The notes under the pieces were generated by a model, which did no database searches, was not told the origin of the DNA, and saw nothing but the letters and a program-made list of their open reading frames with translations. Both the position numbers and the translations under genes were made by a program. Shown in pieces: positions 29,933 to 43,007 of a stretch of DNA of 53,387 nucleotides (positions are counted from its first letter, which is position 1; each line of letters begins with the position of its first letter). Origin of the DNA: an uncultured SAR86 cluster bacterium (GTDB lineage: Bacteria; Pseudomonadota; Gammaproteobacteria; Magnimaribacterales; D2472); assembly GCA_902579825.1 (NCBI GenBank), contig CACHII010000008.1:1-53387 (forward strand), in the 5' to 3' direction.

Positions 29933-32367
29933 TTTATATTTTCATCAAGAAATAATTCAAAATAAAAATCTCCATCTAAGTCATCATCTACCTCACCAGA
30001 AGATTTGTTGACTCTTACAAAAGATATTTTTTCAGGCATTTCTTCTGAAGCAGTTCCAAGAGATTTTAATTTATAATCCATGTAATTTATCCATATTGGC
30101 AAAGCAATGGTCGAACCATACTCGTTTTCTCCAAGCGAAGAGAAATCATCAGTACCTACCCAAACTGTTGTTACAAGATCAGAGTGATATCCTGAGAACC
30201 AGGTGCTAACTGAATCATTTGTGGTACCTGTTTTTCCAGCAATATCATCTCTATTAAGAAATCTAGACTTTCTTCCAGCAACTCCATTCTTCATAAAGCC
30301 CTTAAGCACATCATTCATTAAAAAAGATACTCTTGGATCAATGACTAGCTCTGTATTTTCAATATGTTCTAATAGATAGTAGGGATTATTTACATTCATT
30401 TCTTTTGTGTCTAACCAAGGAAAAGCAACAATATCTTTTGTTTTATTATTTATATTAAATTCTTCTTGAGAAAAGATAGTTTTTCCAAATCTATCTTTAA
30501 TAGTATCAATATAATGAATGTTTGATATCTGTCCATTATTTGCAATTACGCTATATGCTCTAACCATCTCCGCAGGAGAAAAGTTACCTGATCCAAGAGC
30601 CAGTGATAGATCATTTGGCAAACGATTTTTTGAAAATCCAAAATTTACCAAGTATTCATTAGTATCGTTGAGGCCCATCTCTCTAAGGAGCTTTATTGAT
30701 ACTATATTTACTGATTTTATAAGTGCGTCTCTTAAAGATATTGGTCCATAAAATTCACCTGTATAGTTTTGTGGCTTCCATATACTTTCTAGATTCTCGT
30801 CTTCAAAAACAATTGGAGCATCATTAATAATACTAGAAAGATTATATCCATTTGCTAGAGCAGCTGAATAAATAAAAGGTTTGAAGCTTGACCCTGATTG
30901 AGGAAAAGAAAGTTTTACTCTATCAAAATTACTGGCTGCAAAATTCTTACCCCCAACATAAGCAATTATTTCACTTGATTTGGGATTTATAGATATTAAT
31001 GATGCTTCCGCTTCTGGAATTTGATCTAAGGTATAAAAACCTTCATTTATTTTCAAATAAATAAAGTCTCCAAAGTTTAATATATCAATAAAATTTTTTG
31101 GTTTTGAGCCTAATTCATTTATAGATATTCTTTTTCTTGCCCACTCATACTCATTTGACCAATTCACTTTAATAACTTCAAAATTATTATTAATAGCTAA
31201 AAACTCATTTTCCTTGACATCAATTACGATAGATTTAATGTGAGAGTTATAAAAGGGATATAAATCAAAAATTGTGAGTATTTTGTTCGATATTGAACTT
31301 GAGTCTAAATCAATATTATTTATATACTCACTATTGAAGAGAAAGTCTAAATCAAGCAAAGATAATGATTGAATCTCTTGTTCATTAAATATATCAGAAT
31401 AGTTATTAGGTTCTCTCCAGCCATGTCTTTTGTCATATGCATATAATTGCTCTAAGAGACTATTTTTTGCAGTATTTTGTGATTTTGAATCTAACGTTGT
31501 ATAAACAGACCACCCTTCTGTATATGCCTTGAGTCCATATCTGCTTATTACCTCTTGCCTTGCTAGTTCAGCAAGGTGTCTCCCTTCAACATCATATAAG
31601 TTTATATTTTTGACTATCTTAATTTCTTCTGAAATTGCTACAGAGTATTCCTCTTCATCTATATAATTTAATAGAAGCATTCTGGATAATATCCAGTTTC
31701 TTCTTTGCTTTGTTCTTCTAGGATTTTTAACTGGATTTACCCTTGATGGAAGCTGAGCCATAGAAGCTATCGTTGCAGATTCTGCTATAGTTAATTCATT
31801 CAATTCTTTATTAAAATATGTATTAGATGCAGCTTTAATACCATATGACCTATTACCCAAAAAGATTCTGTTTACATATAATTCAAAAATTTCTTCTTTT
31901 GTAGCGTTGCCCTCTAACTCTAGTGCGAGAAAAATTTCTTTAATCTTTCTTGTTATTGTCTGTTCTCTAGTTAATAGATAACCCCTTACAACCTGCATTG
32001 TTATCGTTCCACCACCGCCCTGACAGCCAGATGAGCTCAAACATCTAATGAAAGATCTAACTAATCCTGAATAACTAATTCCTTGATGATTAAAAAAGTT
32101 ATCATCTTCTGCGGCAAGAAAAGCATTTTTTATATCTTCAGGAATATCTTCATAATCAATTGATCTTCGTTTTATTTCACCAAATTCTCCAATTAATACT
32201 CCATCTTGAGTGAATACTTTAAGAGGCATTTGTAATTGTGACTCATCAACATATTTAATTTCAGGTAAAGTTGGTTTATATGCTAAATAAGTGGCTAACA
32301 AGATAATTATTGAAGTTAAAGATACAAAAACTCCGAAATAAAAAGCAAAATTGATTAACTTGCGCAT
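29929..32367 (-). CDS. mrcA: Penicillin-binding protein 1A
   Basis: Bifunctional peptidoglycan synthase. N-terminal helix (residues 6-28), then glycosyltransferase 51 domain with catalytic-Glu motif AAEDDNFFNHQGIS and GGGTITMQVVRGYLL, an ODD-like insert around 300-440, and a transpeptidase domain with SXXK in GSSFKPFIYSAAL, the SVN-type motif KSVNIVS, and KTGTTND. 812 residues (E. coli 850). The GT51 region contains a cysteine-bearing CLSSSGCQGGGGT insertion. Divergent from aroK across 100 bases; in Pseudomonas the pilMNOPQ operon lies in this gap. Confidence 0.96.
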   Translation of the reverse strand: MRKLINFAFYFGVFVSLTSIIILLATYLAYKPTLPEIKYVDESQLQMPLKVFTQDGVLIGEFGEIKRRSIDYEDIPEDIKNAFLAAEDDNFFNHQGISYSGLVRSFIRCLSSSGCQGGGGTITMQVVRGYLLTREQTITRKIKEIFLALELEGNATKEEIFELYVNRIFLGNRSYGIKAASNTYFNKELNELTIAESATIASMAQLPSRVNPVKNPRRTKQRRNWILSRMLLLNYIDEEEYSVAISEEIKIVKNINLYDVEGRHLAELARQEVISRYGLKAYTEGWSVYTTLDSKSQNTAKNSLLEQLYAYDKRHGWREPNNYSDIFNEQEIQSLSLLDLDFLFNSEYINNIDLDSSSISNKILTIFDLYPFYNSHIKSIVIDVKENEFLAINNNFEVIKVNWSNEYEWARKRISINELGSKPKNFIDILNFGDFIYLKINEGFYTLDQIPEAEASLISINPKSSEIIAYVGGKNFAASNFDRVKLSFPQSGSSFKPFIYSAALANGYNLSSIINDAPIVFEDENLESIWKPQNYTGEFYGPISLRDALIKSVNIVSIKLLREMGLNDTNEYLVNFGFSKNRLPNDLSLALGSGNFSPAEMVRAYSVIANNGQISNIHYIDTIKDRFGKTIFSQEEFNINNKTKDIVAFPWLDTKEMNVNNPYYLLEHIENTELVIDPRVSFLMNDVLKGFMKNGVAGRKSRFLNRDDIAGKTGTTNDSVSTWFSGYHSDLVTTVWVGTDDFSSLGENEYGSTIALPIWINYMDYKLKSLGTASEEMPEKISFVRVNKSSGEVDDDLDGDFYFELFLDENIN

Positions 32368-32435
32368 AACATATTTTAAATGGTAATTTTCTCAGAATAC
32401 ATCATTTAAAATTTAAAAAGTGAATTTATTGTGTG

Positions 32436-32451
32436 AGATGTTAAAATCTCG
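32436..32451 (+). promoter_or_regulatory. Candidate extended -10 of aroK within a small inverted repeat
   Basis: An extended -10 element (TG, one base, TAAAAT) spans 32440-32448. It overlaps an inverted repeat GAGAT (32436-32440), six-base loop, ATCTC (32447-32451). The predicted start is near 32455, leaving a 13-base leader before the aroK ATG. No convincing -35 is seen. The overlap of dyad and -10 could be an operator, but the stem is only 5 bp. Confidence 0.33.
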
Positions 32452-32467
32452 GCTTAAATTTAAAACT

Positions 32468-32971
32468 ATGAATATTTTTATTATAGGTCCAATGGGTTCT
32501 GGTAAATCAACAGTAGGAAAAATTTTGTCTGATGCATTATTTTTAAATTTTTTTGATACTGATGAAGAAATAGAATTGAGAACTGGTGCATCTATTGATT
32601 GGATTTTTGATCTTGAGGGTGAGGAAGGCTTCAGGAAAAGAGAAAGCAATATTCTTGATGAAATGGTTCAAAAAAATTCTATTGTCCTTGCAACCGGTGG
32701 AGGAATCATCTTATCTAATAAGAATAGAGAGCTTTTATCATCAAGAGGAACAGTATTTTTTTTATCAACTCCAATATATATTCAAGTAGAAAGAACTTCT
32801 AAAGACAAGGATAGACCTCTTCTAAAGAAGGGAGATCCAACAAAAATTCTTACAAAACTTCATAAAGAAAGGAAAGATTTATACCATAGCATTGCAGATT
32901 ATGTGGTAGATACTGAAAATAAATCTAGCAAAGAAGTTGCTACTGAAATAGTTAATTTAATCAAAGCATAA
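32468..32971 (+). CDS. aroK: Shikimate kinase
   Basis: Phosphorylates shikimate in aromatic amino acid synthesis. The P-loop GPMGSGKSTVGK, the shikimate-binding DTDEEIELRTG, GFRKRES and the GGG of VLATGGGIIL are intact, as is the lid region DKDRPLL. The frame is open to 32420, but I choose the ATG at 32468: it places IFIIGPMGSGKS at the normal distance from the N-terminus (167 residues; E. coli 173), and a likely -10 lies between the two. AroB follows after 3 bases, the standard pair. Confidence 0.95.
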   Translation: MNIFIIGPMGSGKSTVGKILSDALFLNFFDTDEEIELRTGASIDWIFDLEGEEGFRKRESNILDEMVQKNSIVLATGGGIILSNKNRELLSSRGTVFFLSTPIYIQVERTSKDKDRPLLKKGDPTKILTKLHKERKDLYHSIADYVVDTENKSSKEVATEIVNLIKA

Positions 32972-32974
32972 AAC

Positions 32975-34039
32975 ATGATAGAAAAATACGTTGGAAAAGG
33001 TAACTCAAAATATAAAATATTCATTTCGAATAGAATAATTCCATCTATTGAACTAAATAAATATATTGATAAAACTTCTAAAGTACTAATCATTACAGAT
33101 TCAGGTATACCTAAGAAGTATATTAAGACTTTAAAAGATCAAATTAAAAATTCTAAAGTTTATTTACATACCATTCCTCAAGGGGAAGCTTCAAAATCAT
33201 TCAAGATTTATCAAGAAATTATTAAAAAACTTGTGAAACTTAAATTCTCTAGAACGGATATGATAGTAGCTTTTGGTGGAGGAGTTGTTGGAGATATTTC
33301 AGGATTTGCTGCATCATCTTATCTCAGAGGTATTGATTATATACAGATTCCAACAACGCTTCTTTCTCAAGTGGATTCATCAGTAGGAGGAAAGACAGCA
33401 ATTAATATTTCAGAAGGTAAAAATTTAGTTGGTGCTTTTTATAACCCTAAAGTTGTCTTTATATCAACAAGATTTTTAAAGACTTTAAGTGAAAAAGAAT
33501 ATAAATCTGGTTTAGGAGAAGTGCTTAAATATTCTTTGATCGATAATGAAAAGCTAAGAGCTTTACTTCAATCAAATACTAAAAAAGTATTAAACCGTGA
33601 TAACAAAATCCTTTTAAAAATAATTGAGGAATCTATCAAAACTAAATCAAAGATAGTTACTAAAGATGAAAAAGAAGAAGGTATTAGAGCAATACTTAAC
33701 TTTGGTCATACTTTTGGACATGCTATAGAAGCTCATACGAATTATAAAAAAATCAGTCACGGAGCAGCAATAACGCTTGGAATGATTATTGCGTCAAAAA
33801 TATCTCTTTATGAAGGATGCATAAAAGATTACCAACTAGATAATATTATTAATTTAATAGATTCTCTTGATCTTGATTCAAACTATTCAAAATATAAATT
33901 CTCAGACTTGAAAAAATATATTTTTAATGACAAAAAAGTGGCAGATGGTAAGTTAAATTTAATATTAATTGATAAAAAATTTAAAGCTTTCAAGACAAAC
34001 CAATTTGATCAAAATAATATTAAAAAAGCATTTATATAA
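32975..34039 (+). CDS. aroB: 3-dehydroquinate synthase
   Basis: NAD- and metal-dependent cyclisation of DAHP. 354 residues. Key blocks: PQGEASKSF, AFGGGVVGDISGFAASSYLRG, IPTTLLSQVDSSVGGKTAIN, GLGEVLKYSLI and the zinc-ligand motif FGHTFGHAIE. Second gene of aroKB. Ends 2 bases before the convergent gltB stop; in Pseudomonas gltB lies downstream in the same direction. Confidence 0.97.
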   Translation: MIEKYVGKGNSKYKIFISNRIIPSIELNKYIDKTSKVLIITDSGIPKKYIKTLKDQIKNSKVYLHTIPQGEASKSFKIYQEIIKKLVKLKFSRTDMIVAFGGGVVGDISGFAASSYLRGIDYIQIPTTLLSQVDSSVGGKTAINISEGKNLVGAFYNPKVVFISTRFLKTLSEKEYKSGLGEVLKYSLIDNEKLRALLQSNTKKVLNRDNKILLKIIEESIKTKSKIVTKDEKEEGIRAILNFGHTFGHAIEAHTNYKKISHGAAITLGMIIASKISLYEGCIKDYQLDNIINLIDSLDLDSNYSKYKFSDLKKYIFNDKKVADGKLNLILIDKKFKAFKTNQFDQNNIKKAFI

Positions 34040-34041
34040 TA

Positions 34042-37000
34042 TTATGCTGCGTTTGCTGTAGTAGCCTTTAGCAGATCTTGTATATTTACTGCTGCTGGTA
34101 TTACTAGCCAGAAATATGGCTCGTATCTTTCAAAATCATCAATTATTAATTTTGCCTTAGAGCTTTTAGTAAATTTGTAATGTTTCTGAAGAATTTCTTT
34201 TAAAAATTTTCTATGAGGTTGCATTTCTTCCATAGATATTCTCTCTAAATTCACTAATCCTCTGTTACATTTATCAAAAAATGTTCTATCTTCATCAAGA
34301 ACATATGCAAAACCACCAGTCATACCTGCACCAAAATTTAATCCAACAGAACCGAGAACTGTGACATGGCCTCCTGTCATATATTCACAGCAATGATCTC
34401 CAGCTCCTTCGACAACAGCGCTCGCACCTGAATTTCTTACAGCAAATCTTTCTCCCACAGAACCGGATATAAATAATTCTCCTCCTGTTGCCCCATAAAG
34501 ACAAGTATTACCAGCAAGAACGGAAGTTTTATTTGAGGCATATTTAGCATAATTTTTAATAATAATTCTCCCGCCATTCATACCTTTACCAACATAATCG
34601 TTTGCATCACCATTTAAAATAAGATGTAAATTATTAGCATTCCAGCATCCAAAACTTTGTCCAGCAGATCCATTAAACTTTAATGAAAGTTTTTTCGATA
34701 GACCTTCTTCACCAAATTTTTCAGCAATATATCCGGAAATTCTGGCGCCAATAGATCTATCAGTGTTGGAAATATTAAAGTTTAGAGTTCCTTTCTTATC
34801 TTCATCAATAATGTTCTTAGATTGTTTGATTATTTTTTGTGAAAGATTCCCTTTATCCCATGGACTATTTCTTTCTACTGTACAAAAATATGATTCTTTA
34901 TTTAATTCATCTTTCTCTAGAAGACCTGACAAATTAATTGATTTTAATTGATCCTCAATATCAGTAACTTGTTTTAAGAATTGTGTTTGTCCAATAATAT
35001 CTTTAAGTTTATTCACTCCGATTTTTCTCAAATGTTCTCTTACATCGTTTGCAATAAATTTAAAATAATTTATAACTTTTTCTTTTTCACCAATAAAGTG
35101 CTGATCAATAAGGTCTTTTCTTTGTGTGGCTACTCCTGTGGCACAATTATTTAAATGGCATATTCTTAAATATTTGCAACCCATAGAAATCATTGGTCCT
35201 GTGCCAAAGCCAAATGATTCAGCTCCAAGAATAGCTGCCTTTATTACATCCAAGCCAGTCTTCATACCTCCATCTGTTTGAAGTCTGACTTTATGTCTGA
35301 GTCCTGCATCTCTCAAGCTTTGATGAGACTCTGCTAACCCTAATTCCCATGGAGATCCAGCATATCTAATAGATGTTAGTGGGCTTGCACCTGTACCTCC
35401 ATCGTGTCCAGATATTGTAATTAAATCAGCATATGCTTTAGCCACACCGACAGCTATAGTTCCAACTCCTGGCTCTGAAACAAGTTTTACAGAAACTAAT
35501 GCTTTTGGATTAACTTGTTTGAGGTCATATATAAGTTGAGCTAAGTCTTCTATAGAATAAATATCATGGTGAGGTGGAGGAGAAATTAAAGTTATACCAG
35601 GAGTTGAGTATCTTAGCTCAGCAATAAGCTTGTTAACTTTTCCACCAGGCAATTGACCACCCTCGCCTGGTTTTGCGCCTTGTGCGATTTTAATTTGAAG
35701 TACCTCAGCATTTACTAAATAATGAGGTGTAACACCAAATCTTCCAGAAGCTACCTGTTTAATCTTAGACATTTTTAAAGTGCCATAGCGATGCTTACCC
35801 TCACCTCCCTCTCCAGAATTTGACCTAGCACCGAGAGTATTCATTGCCTCGGCAAGTGTTTCATGAGCTTTGGGTGATAATGATCCTAAACTCATGCCAG
35901 CTGAATCAAATCTTTTTATGATTTTTTCAATCGATTCCAAATTAGATTTTGTATTATCTTTTTTACTGACTTCTTTTAACTGAAGCATGTCTCTTAGCAT
36001 GGCAGGAGGCCTATTATCAACTAGATTGGCATATTCGTTGTAAGTTTCTTGTGAACCTGTTGAAACTGCTTCTTGTAATTTTTTTACTATCTCGGGGTTA
36101 TAAGTATGATATTCACCTCCATGAACATACTTTAAAAGTCCTCCTATATTAATTTCTGATAAATTAGACCTGGCATAATCATTCAAAGCCTTAATTTCTT
36201 TGTCAAGTGCTTCTAAATTCTTTCCACCTATTCTACTTTCAGTATTTGTAAAACATAAATCGACAACATCACTATTCAGACCTATGATCTCAAACAGTTG
36301 GGAGCCTCTATAACTTGATATTGTAGATATACCCATTTTTGAAATTATCTTTAAAAGACCTTTATTGACGCCTTTCCTATATCTCGCACAATTTTCATGA
36401 GGTGAACCTATAAGCTCATTTCTATCGGTAAGATCAAGAATTGTTTGATAGGCAAGAGTTGGATAGACGGCAGTAGCACCAAAGCCAATTAAACATGCAA
36501 TCTGATGAGTATCTCTGGCTGAGGAGGATGTCACTATAATATTTGCTTTTGATCTCAAACCTAGCTCAACAAGTTTTTGATGAACAGATCCAACAGCAAG
36601 TAAGGCATTTATAGGGATGCTATTTTTATCTGGTAAAGATTCATCTAGATGAATAATTGTGTTACCTTTTTTTATACTATTAACTGCCTTTTTTTGCAGA
36701 ATTTTTAATGCATTACTCAAATTATCATCTTTTTTATAAGCTAATTTAATTTCATCACATTTAAAGTAGGGATTAATAAGAATGGACTGAAGTTTTTTAT
36801 AAGATAAAACTGGTGATGCAGTTACAAGCCTTTTTGCATGTTCAGAACTCTCTTCAAACACGTTTAATTCTGGTCCGAAGCATGTTTCTAATGACATTAC
36901 ACTTGACTCTCTTAAAGAGTCAATTGGCGGATTGGTCACTTGTGCAAATTGCTGTCTGAAATAATCGTAAATTTGTCGATGCATTTTACTCATCACAGCA

Positions 37001-38475
37001 AGAGCAGTATCATCGCCCATTGATCCTGTACCCTCTTGAGAATCAATTGCTAGGGGCTTGATTACAGATGTTCTTTCCTCTTTATATAATAAGAAAAGTT
37101 TTGAACATATTTTAAAGTCTTCTGAACTAATTTTTTTAAGTCCGGGGCCTTCATATTTATCAAGACTTGATTCAATATAAATTGCATTGTCTTTTAGCCA
37201 CTTTCTGTAGGTTGCTCCATTTTTTAAGGCATTATCAATATCTTCTTCTGATAAGATTTCTGAATTTTCAGTGTTTATTGCTATTAAGCCTCCTGGTGAA
37301 ATTCTTCCTTTTGATTTTATATTTTCATTATGAACAGGATTAACTCCAGTTTCAGAAGCTATAGTAATATTATTAAAAATATCAATTTGGTATCTGGCAG
37401 GCCTAAGTCCATTTCTATCAAGAAAACATATCGCCCACTTGCCATCTGACATTACTATACCCGCAGGCCCATCCCAGGGCTCCATATGCATTGAATTATA
37501 TTCATGAAAACTTCTAACATCAGGGTCTATAAGTTGTGCATTTTGCCAAGCCGGCGGAATAATCATTCTTATCGATTTCAATATATTTATTCCTCCTGAG
37601 ACCAAAATTTCAAGCATATTGTCTAGTGCAGATGAGTCTGAGCCTGTCTCATTTACAATTTGTTTAAACTTTTGAATCTTTGGAATCTGAGGTGTTTCAA
37701 AAATATTTGATCTTGCGTGAGACCAATTTCGATTTCCTCTTATGGCATTAATTTCACCATTATGAGCCAATAGTCTAAATGGTTGAGCTAGATGCCATCT
37801 TGGGCTTGTATTGGTTGAAAATCTTTGATGAAAGACACAAATAGACGATGTAAATTGATTAGATTGAAGGTCTATGTAGAAATTTTCGATGTCACTAGGA
37901 AGCATCAAACCTTTATATACAATCGTTTTTGCTGAAAAGCTACAAAAATATAATTTTTCGTCATTTAAATAAATTTCCTCAATAAATTTTCTTGACTGTA
38001 ATAAAGCTGTTTCAAATTCTTCATCTGACATAGTATTATTTTTAGATTCAATAAAAATTTGATAAATATTGGGAATACAATCTAGTGCGATATGACCCAA
38101 AATATTCTTTTTAATAGGAACATCTCTTTTTGCTACCAGCTTCAAACCTTCGTCACTAAATATTTTTATTATCTTAGGCTTAAGTGATTCAAAATCTTTA
38201 AAGTAGAAAAGTTGTCCAATTGCGAATCTGTTAGAAAGATTAATATTTTGTTCATCTTTAATAAGTTTAATAAAAAAATCTTTATTTATGTTGAGCATCA
38301 AGCCACAACCATCACCAGTTTTACCGTCAGAACCAATAGCACCTCTATGTTTCATGCTTTTAAGGGCTTCAATAGAATCAATGACTATTTTTCTAGAAGA
38401 TTTGCCTTTGATATTAGCTATAAGTCCAAAACCACAGTTATCTTTGAAAGAATCTTTTTTATAAAGTTTTGGCAT
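34042..38475 (-). CDS. gltB: Glutamate synthase (NADPH) large subunit
   Basis: Makes two glutamates from glutamine and 2-oxoglutarate. 1477 residues (E. coli mature about 1472). The class II amidotransferase nucleophile is C14 (CGFGLIA) after a 13-residue propeptide. The central domain and the FMN-binding synthase domain (EGGEGKHRYG, KPGEGGQLPGGKV, SGHDGGTGASPLTS) are complete, the 3Fe-4S cysteines are in CKYLRICHLNNCATG, and the C-terminal GXGXG-type beta-helix follows (GATGGELFISGSVGERF). Unusually it is divergent from gltD instead of upstream on the same strand. An extended -10 lies about 30 bases before the ATG. Confidence 0.97.
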   Translation of the reverse strand: MPKLYKKDSFKDNCGFGLIANIKGKSSRKIVIDSIEALKSMKHRGAIGSDGKTGDGCGLMLNINKDFFIKLIKDEQNINLSNRFAIGQLFYFKDFESLKPKIIKIFSDEGLKLVAKRDVPIKKNILGHIALDCIPNIYQIFIESKNNTMSDEEFETALLQSRKFIEEIYLNDEKLYFCSFSAKTIVYKGLMLPSDIENFYIDLQSNQFTSSICVFHQRFSTNTSPRWHLAQPFRLLAHNGEINAIRGNRNWSHARSNIFETPQIPKIQKFKQIVNETGSDSSALDNMLEILVSGGINILKSIRMIIPPAWQNAQLIDPDVRSFHEYNSMHMEPWDGPAGIVMSDGKWAICFLDRNGLRPARYQIDIFNNITIASETGVNPVHNENIKSKGRISPGGLIAINTENSEILSEEDIDNALKNGATYRKWLKDNAIYIESSLDKYEGPGLKKISSEDFKICSKLFLLYKEERTSVIKPLAIDSQEGTGSMGDDTALAVMSKMHRQIYDYFRQQFAQVTNPPIDSLRESSVMSLETCFGPELNVFEESSEHAKRLVTASPVLSYKKLQSILINPYFKCDEIKLAYKKDDNLSNALKILQKKAVNSIKKGNTIIHLDESLPDKNSIPINALLAVGSVHQKLVELGLRSKANIIVTSSSARDTHQIACLIGFGATAVYPTLAYQTILDLTDRNELIGSPHENCARYRKGVNKGLLKIISKMGISTISSYRGSQLFEIIGLNSDVVDLCFTNTESRIGGKNLEALDKEIKALNDYARSNLSEINIGGLLKYVHGGEYHTYNPEIVKKLQEAVSTGSQETYNEYANLVDNRPPAMLRDMLQLKEVSKKDNTKSNLESIEKIIKRFDSAGMSLGSLSPKAHETLAEAMNTLGARSNSGEGGEGKHRYGTLKMSKIKQVASGRFGVTPHYLVNAEVLQIKIAQGAKPGEGGQLPGGKVNKLIAELRYSTPGITLISPPPHHDIYSIEDLAQLIYDLKQVNPKALVSVKLVSEPGVGTIAVGVAKAYADLITISGHDGGTGASPLTSIRYAGSPWELGLAESHQSLRDAGLRHKVRLQTDGGMKTGLDVIKAAILGAESFGFGTGPMISMGCKYLRICHLNNCATGVATQRKDLIDQHFIGEKEKVINYFKFIANDVREHLRKIGVNKLKDIIGQTQFLKQVTDIEDQLKSINLSGLLEKDELNKESYFCTVERNSPWDKGNLSQKIIKQSKNIIDEDKKGTLNFNISNTDRSIGARISGYIAEKFGEEGLSKKLSLKFNGSAGQSFGCWNANNLHLILNGDANDYVGKGMNGGRIIIKNYAKYASNKTSVLAGNTCLYGATGGELFISGSVGERFAVRNSGASAVVEGAGDHCCEYMTGGHVTVLGSVGLNFGAGMTGGFAYVLDEDRTFFDKCNRGLVNLERISMEEMQPHRKFLKEILQKHYKFTKSSKAKLIIDDFERYEPYFWLVIPAAVNIQDLLKATTANAA

Positions 38476-38499
38476 TTTGAAATTTAAAAATTTAGTTGA

Positions 38500-41266
<2,767 letters not shown>

Positions 41267-41270
<4 letters not shown>

Positions 41271-42142
41271 TTCTTCCAAAGTCTTATCAAACCTTCTTGA
41301 GTGCATGAGGCTATTAGTTTTCCATCTCTTGAAAAGATTGAGCCCCTTGAAAAGCCTCGGGCATTTCTTGTGATGGGGCTATCTATTGTGTACAAAAACC
41401 AACCATCTAAATCTAACTTCCTATGAAACCACATTGCATGATCTAGGCTAGCATTTTGGAAATTTTTAGTTAAAAAATTCACTCCAACTGAATTATTGGC
41501 TGCCGCTAATAGACCCATGTCAGATATATAAAGTAAAAAGGCTTGTTGAATAACCTGATCTTTTGGTAGCTTCCCTTCAGTTCTAATCCAAGTGTTTTTA
41601 TATGGAGGTAATCTTTTGGGATTTAAATAATTTTCTTCTTCTACTGGCCTCATCTCAATTTCTCTCTGACGAATGAACATTGGCATATCTTCTTTTTTCA
41701 TTTTAAGTTTTTCTAGGACTTCTTCTTTAATTTGTAATTCATTTTTTAAAGTTTCTGGTTCAGGTACTTTAGGCATCTCTATTTGATGTTCTAATCCTTT
41801 TTCTCTTTTTTGAAATGAAATTGAGCAATTAAATATAGCTTCTCCATCCTGAATTGCTTTCACAGTTCTTGTTGTAAAACTTTTACCATCTCTAATTCTG
41901 TCAACTGTAAATATTATTGATTTGTCCATATCCCCTGGTCTTAAAAAATATGAATGAAAAGAATGAGCATAATGATTAACATCAATAGTTTTATATGCGG
42001 CAATAAGAGTTTGCGCCATTACTTGTCCGCCAAAAATTCTTTTATAACCAACATTTTTTCCGGTCCATAAAAAGATGTCTCTATCAACTTTTTCCAAATT
42101 AAAAAGCCCTAAAGACCTCTCTAAAATAGTTTTATCAGTCAT
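41267..42142 (-). CDS. tesB: Acyl-CoA thioesterase II
   Basis: Double hot-dog thioesterase hydrolysing acyl-CoA to free acid and CoA. 291 residues (E. coli 286). N-terminal half has RIFGGQVMAQTLIAAYKT and HSFHSYFLRPGD; the C-terminal half has the catalytic Asp in SLDHAMWFHR and ends RNARGFSRGSIFSRDGKLIAS. Co-directional with an upstream SDR gene (2-base gap). Confidence 0.94.
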
Positions 42143-42144
42143 TT

Positions 42145-42900
42145 TTATGTAGCGCTTAACCCTCCATCAACAATCAACTCTGTTCCAGTTATAAAGGAAG
42201 ACTCATCTGATGCTAAAAATAGAGCTGCATTTGCAATATCAATCGGTTCTGCTAACTTTCTTAACGGAATTTGTTTTACCAACTTCTCTTCAATATTTCT
42301 ATCAGGTGCAGAATCAATCATACTCTGCACCATTGCAGTTCTTGTAAATACAGGATGAATAGAATTACATCTCACTGTATTAGTAGATTTAGCACAATGA
42401 AGTGCAACTGATTTTGATAAATGCCTAACCGCTGCCTTTGAAGAGTTATATGCTGACATATTGTGTGAGGCAACAATTCCAGACATCGATGAAATATTAA
42501 TTATTGATCCATTTCCGGAGTCTCTCATTAATGGAAGAGCATACTTACAGCCAAGAAAAACTGAATCTAAATTTACGCTATGAACTTGATGCCAAAAATC
42601 TATATCAGTCTGTTCAACATCTCCTCCTCCACCAATTCCAGCATTATTTACTAATATATTTAATGAACCGAATTGTTTCTCAACATATGATATAACATTT
42701 TTCCATTCGTTCTCTTTTGTCACATCAAGAAGAATTTTTTCACAAGATAATTCTTTTGCAGTTTCCTTAAGAATAGACTCATTAATATCAGTAATTACTA
42801 TATTTGCGCCTTGAGCAATCATAACTTTTGCCATCTCTTTGCCCAAGCCTTGGGCAGCTCCAGTAATTAAACCAACCTTATCTTTTAATCTATCTGACAT
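42145..42900 (-). CDS. Short-chain dehydrogenase/reductase (classical SDR)
   Basis: 251 residues with cofactor motif TGAAQGLG, NNAG, the catalytic Ser in NISSMSG and YNSSK (YXXXK); it ends ITGTELIVDGGLSAT. The acidic residue after strand 2 (VITDINES) predicts NAD(H) preference. Substrate not determinable; resembles hydroxysteroid/cyclohexanol-type dehydrogenases. Heads a two-gene unit with tesB, divergent from the cobS-like gene across about 107 bases. Confidence 0.85.
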   Translation of the reverse strand: MSDRLKDKVGLITGAAQGLGKEMAKVMIAQGANIVITDINESILKETAKELSCEKILLDVTKENEWKNVISYVEKQFGSLNILVNNAGIGGGGDVEQTDIDFWHQVHSVNLDSVFLGCKYALPLMRDSGNGSIINISSMSGIVASHNMSAYNSSKAAVRHLSKSVALHCAKSTNTVRCNSIHPVFTRTAMVQSMIDSAPDRNIEEKLVKQIPLRKLAEPIDIANAALFLASDESSFITGTELIVDGGLSAT

Positions 42901-43007
42901 AAGTTTTCCTTTAGAGTTAAAATGACATCTTACATTGTTTGTAAAAAAACTAGAACTTTAAACTCTCAAAAGGTAGGATATGCAGTCCAAAATAAAGTTT
43001 GTTACAT

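Noticed and set aside
32420-32467. In-frame TTG-initiated extension of aroK
   Set aside because: It adds 16 residues not found in shikimate kinases, and a likely extended -10 at 32440-32448 lies inside it; the ATG at 32468 gives the normal length.
34027-34048. Inverted repeat AGCAT...ATGCT between aroB and gltB as a bidirectional terminator
   Set aside because: Only 5 bp of stem, a 12-base AT loop that does not pair further, and no T tract on either strand.
42913-42966. Inverted repeat AGAGTT/AACTCT in the SDR-cobS gap as an operator
   Set aside because: Six-base arms 42 bases apart with poor extension are expected by chance in this composition.
42999-43007. TTG start for the cobS gene
   Set aside because: Three codons upstream of a good ATG, with no sign of conservation.
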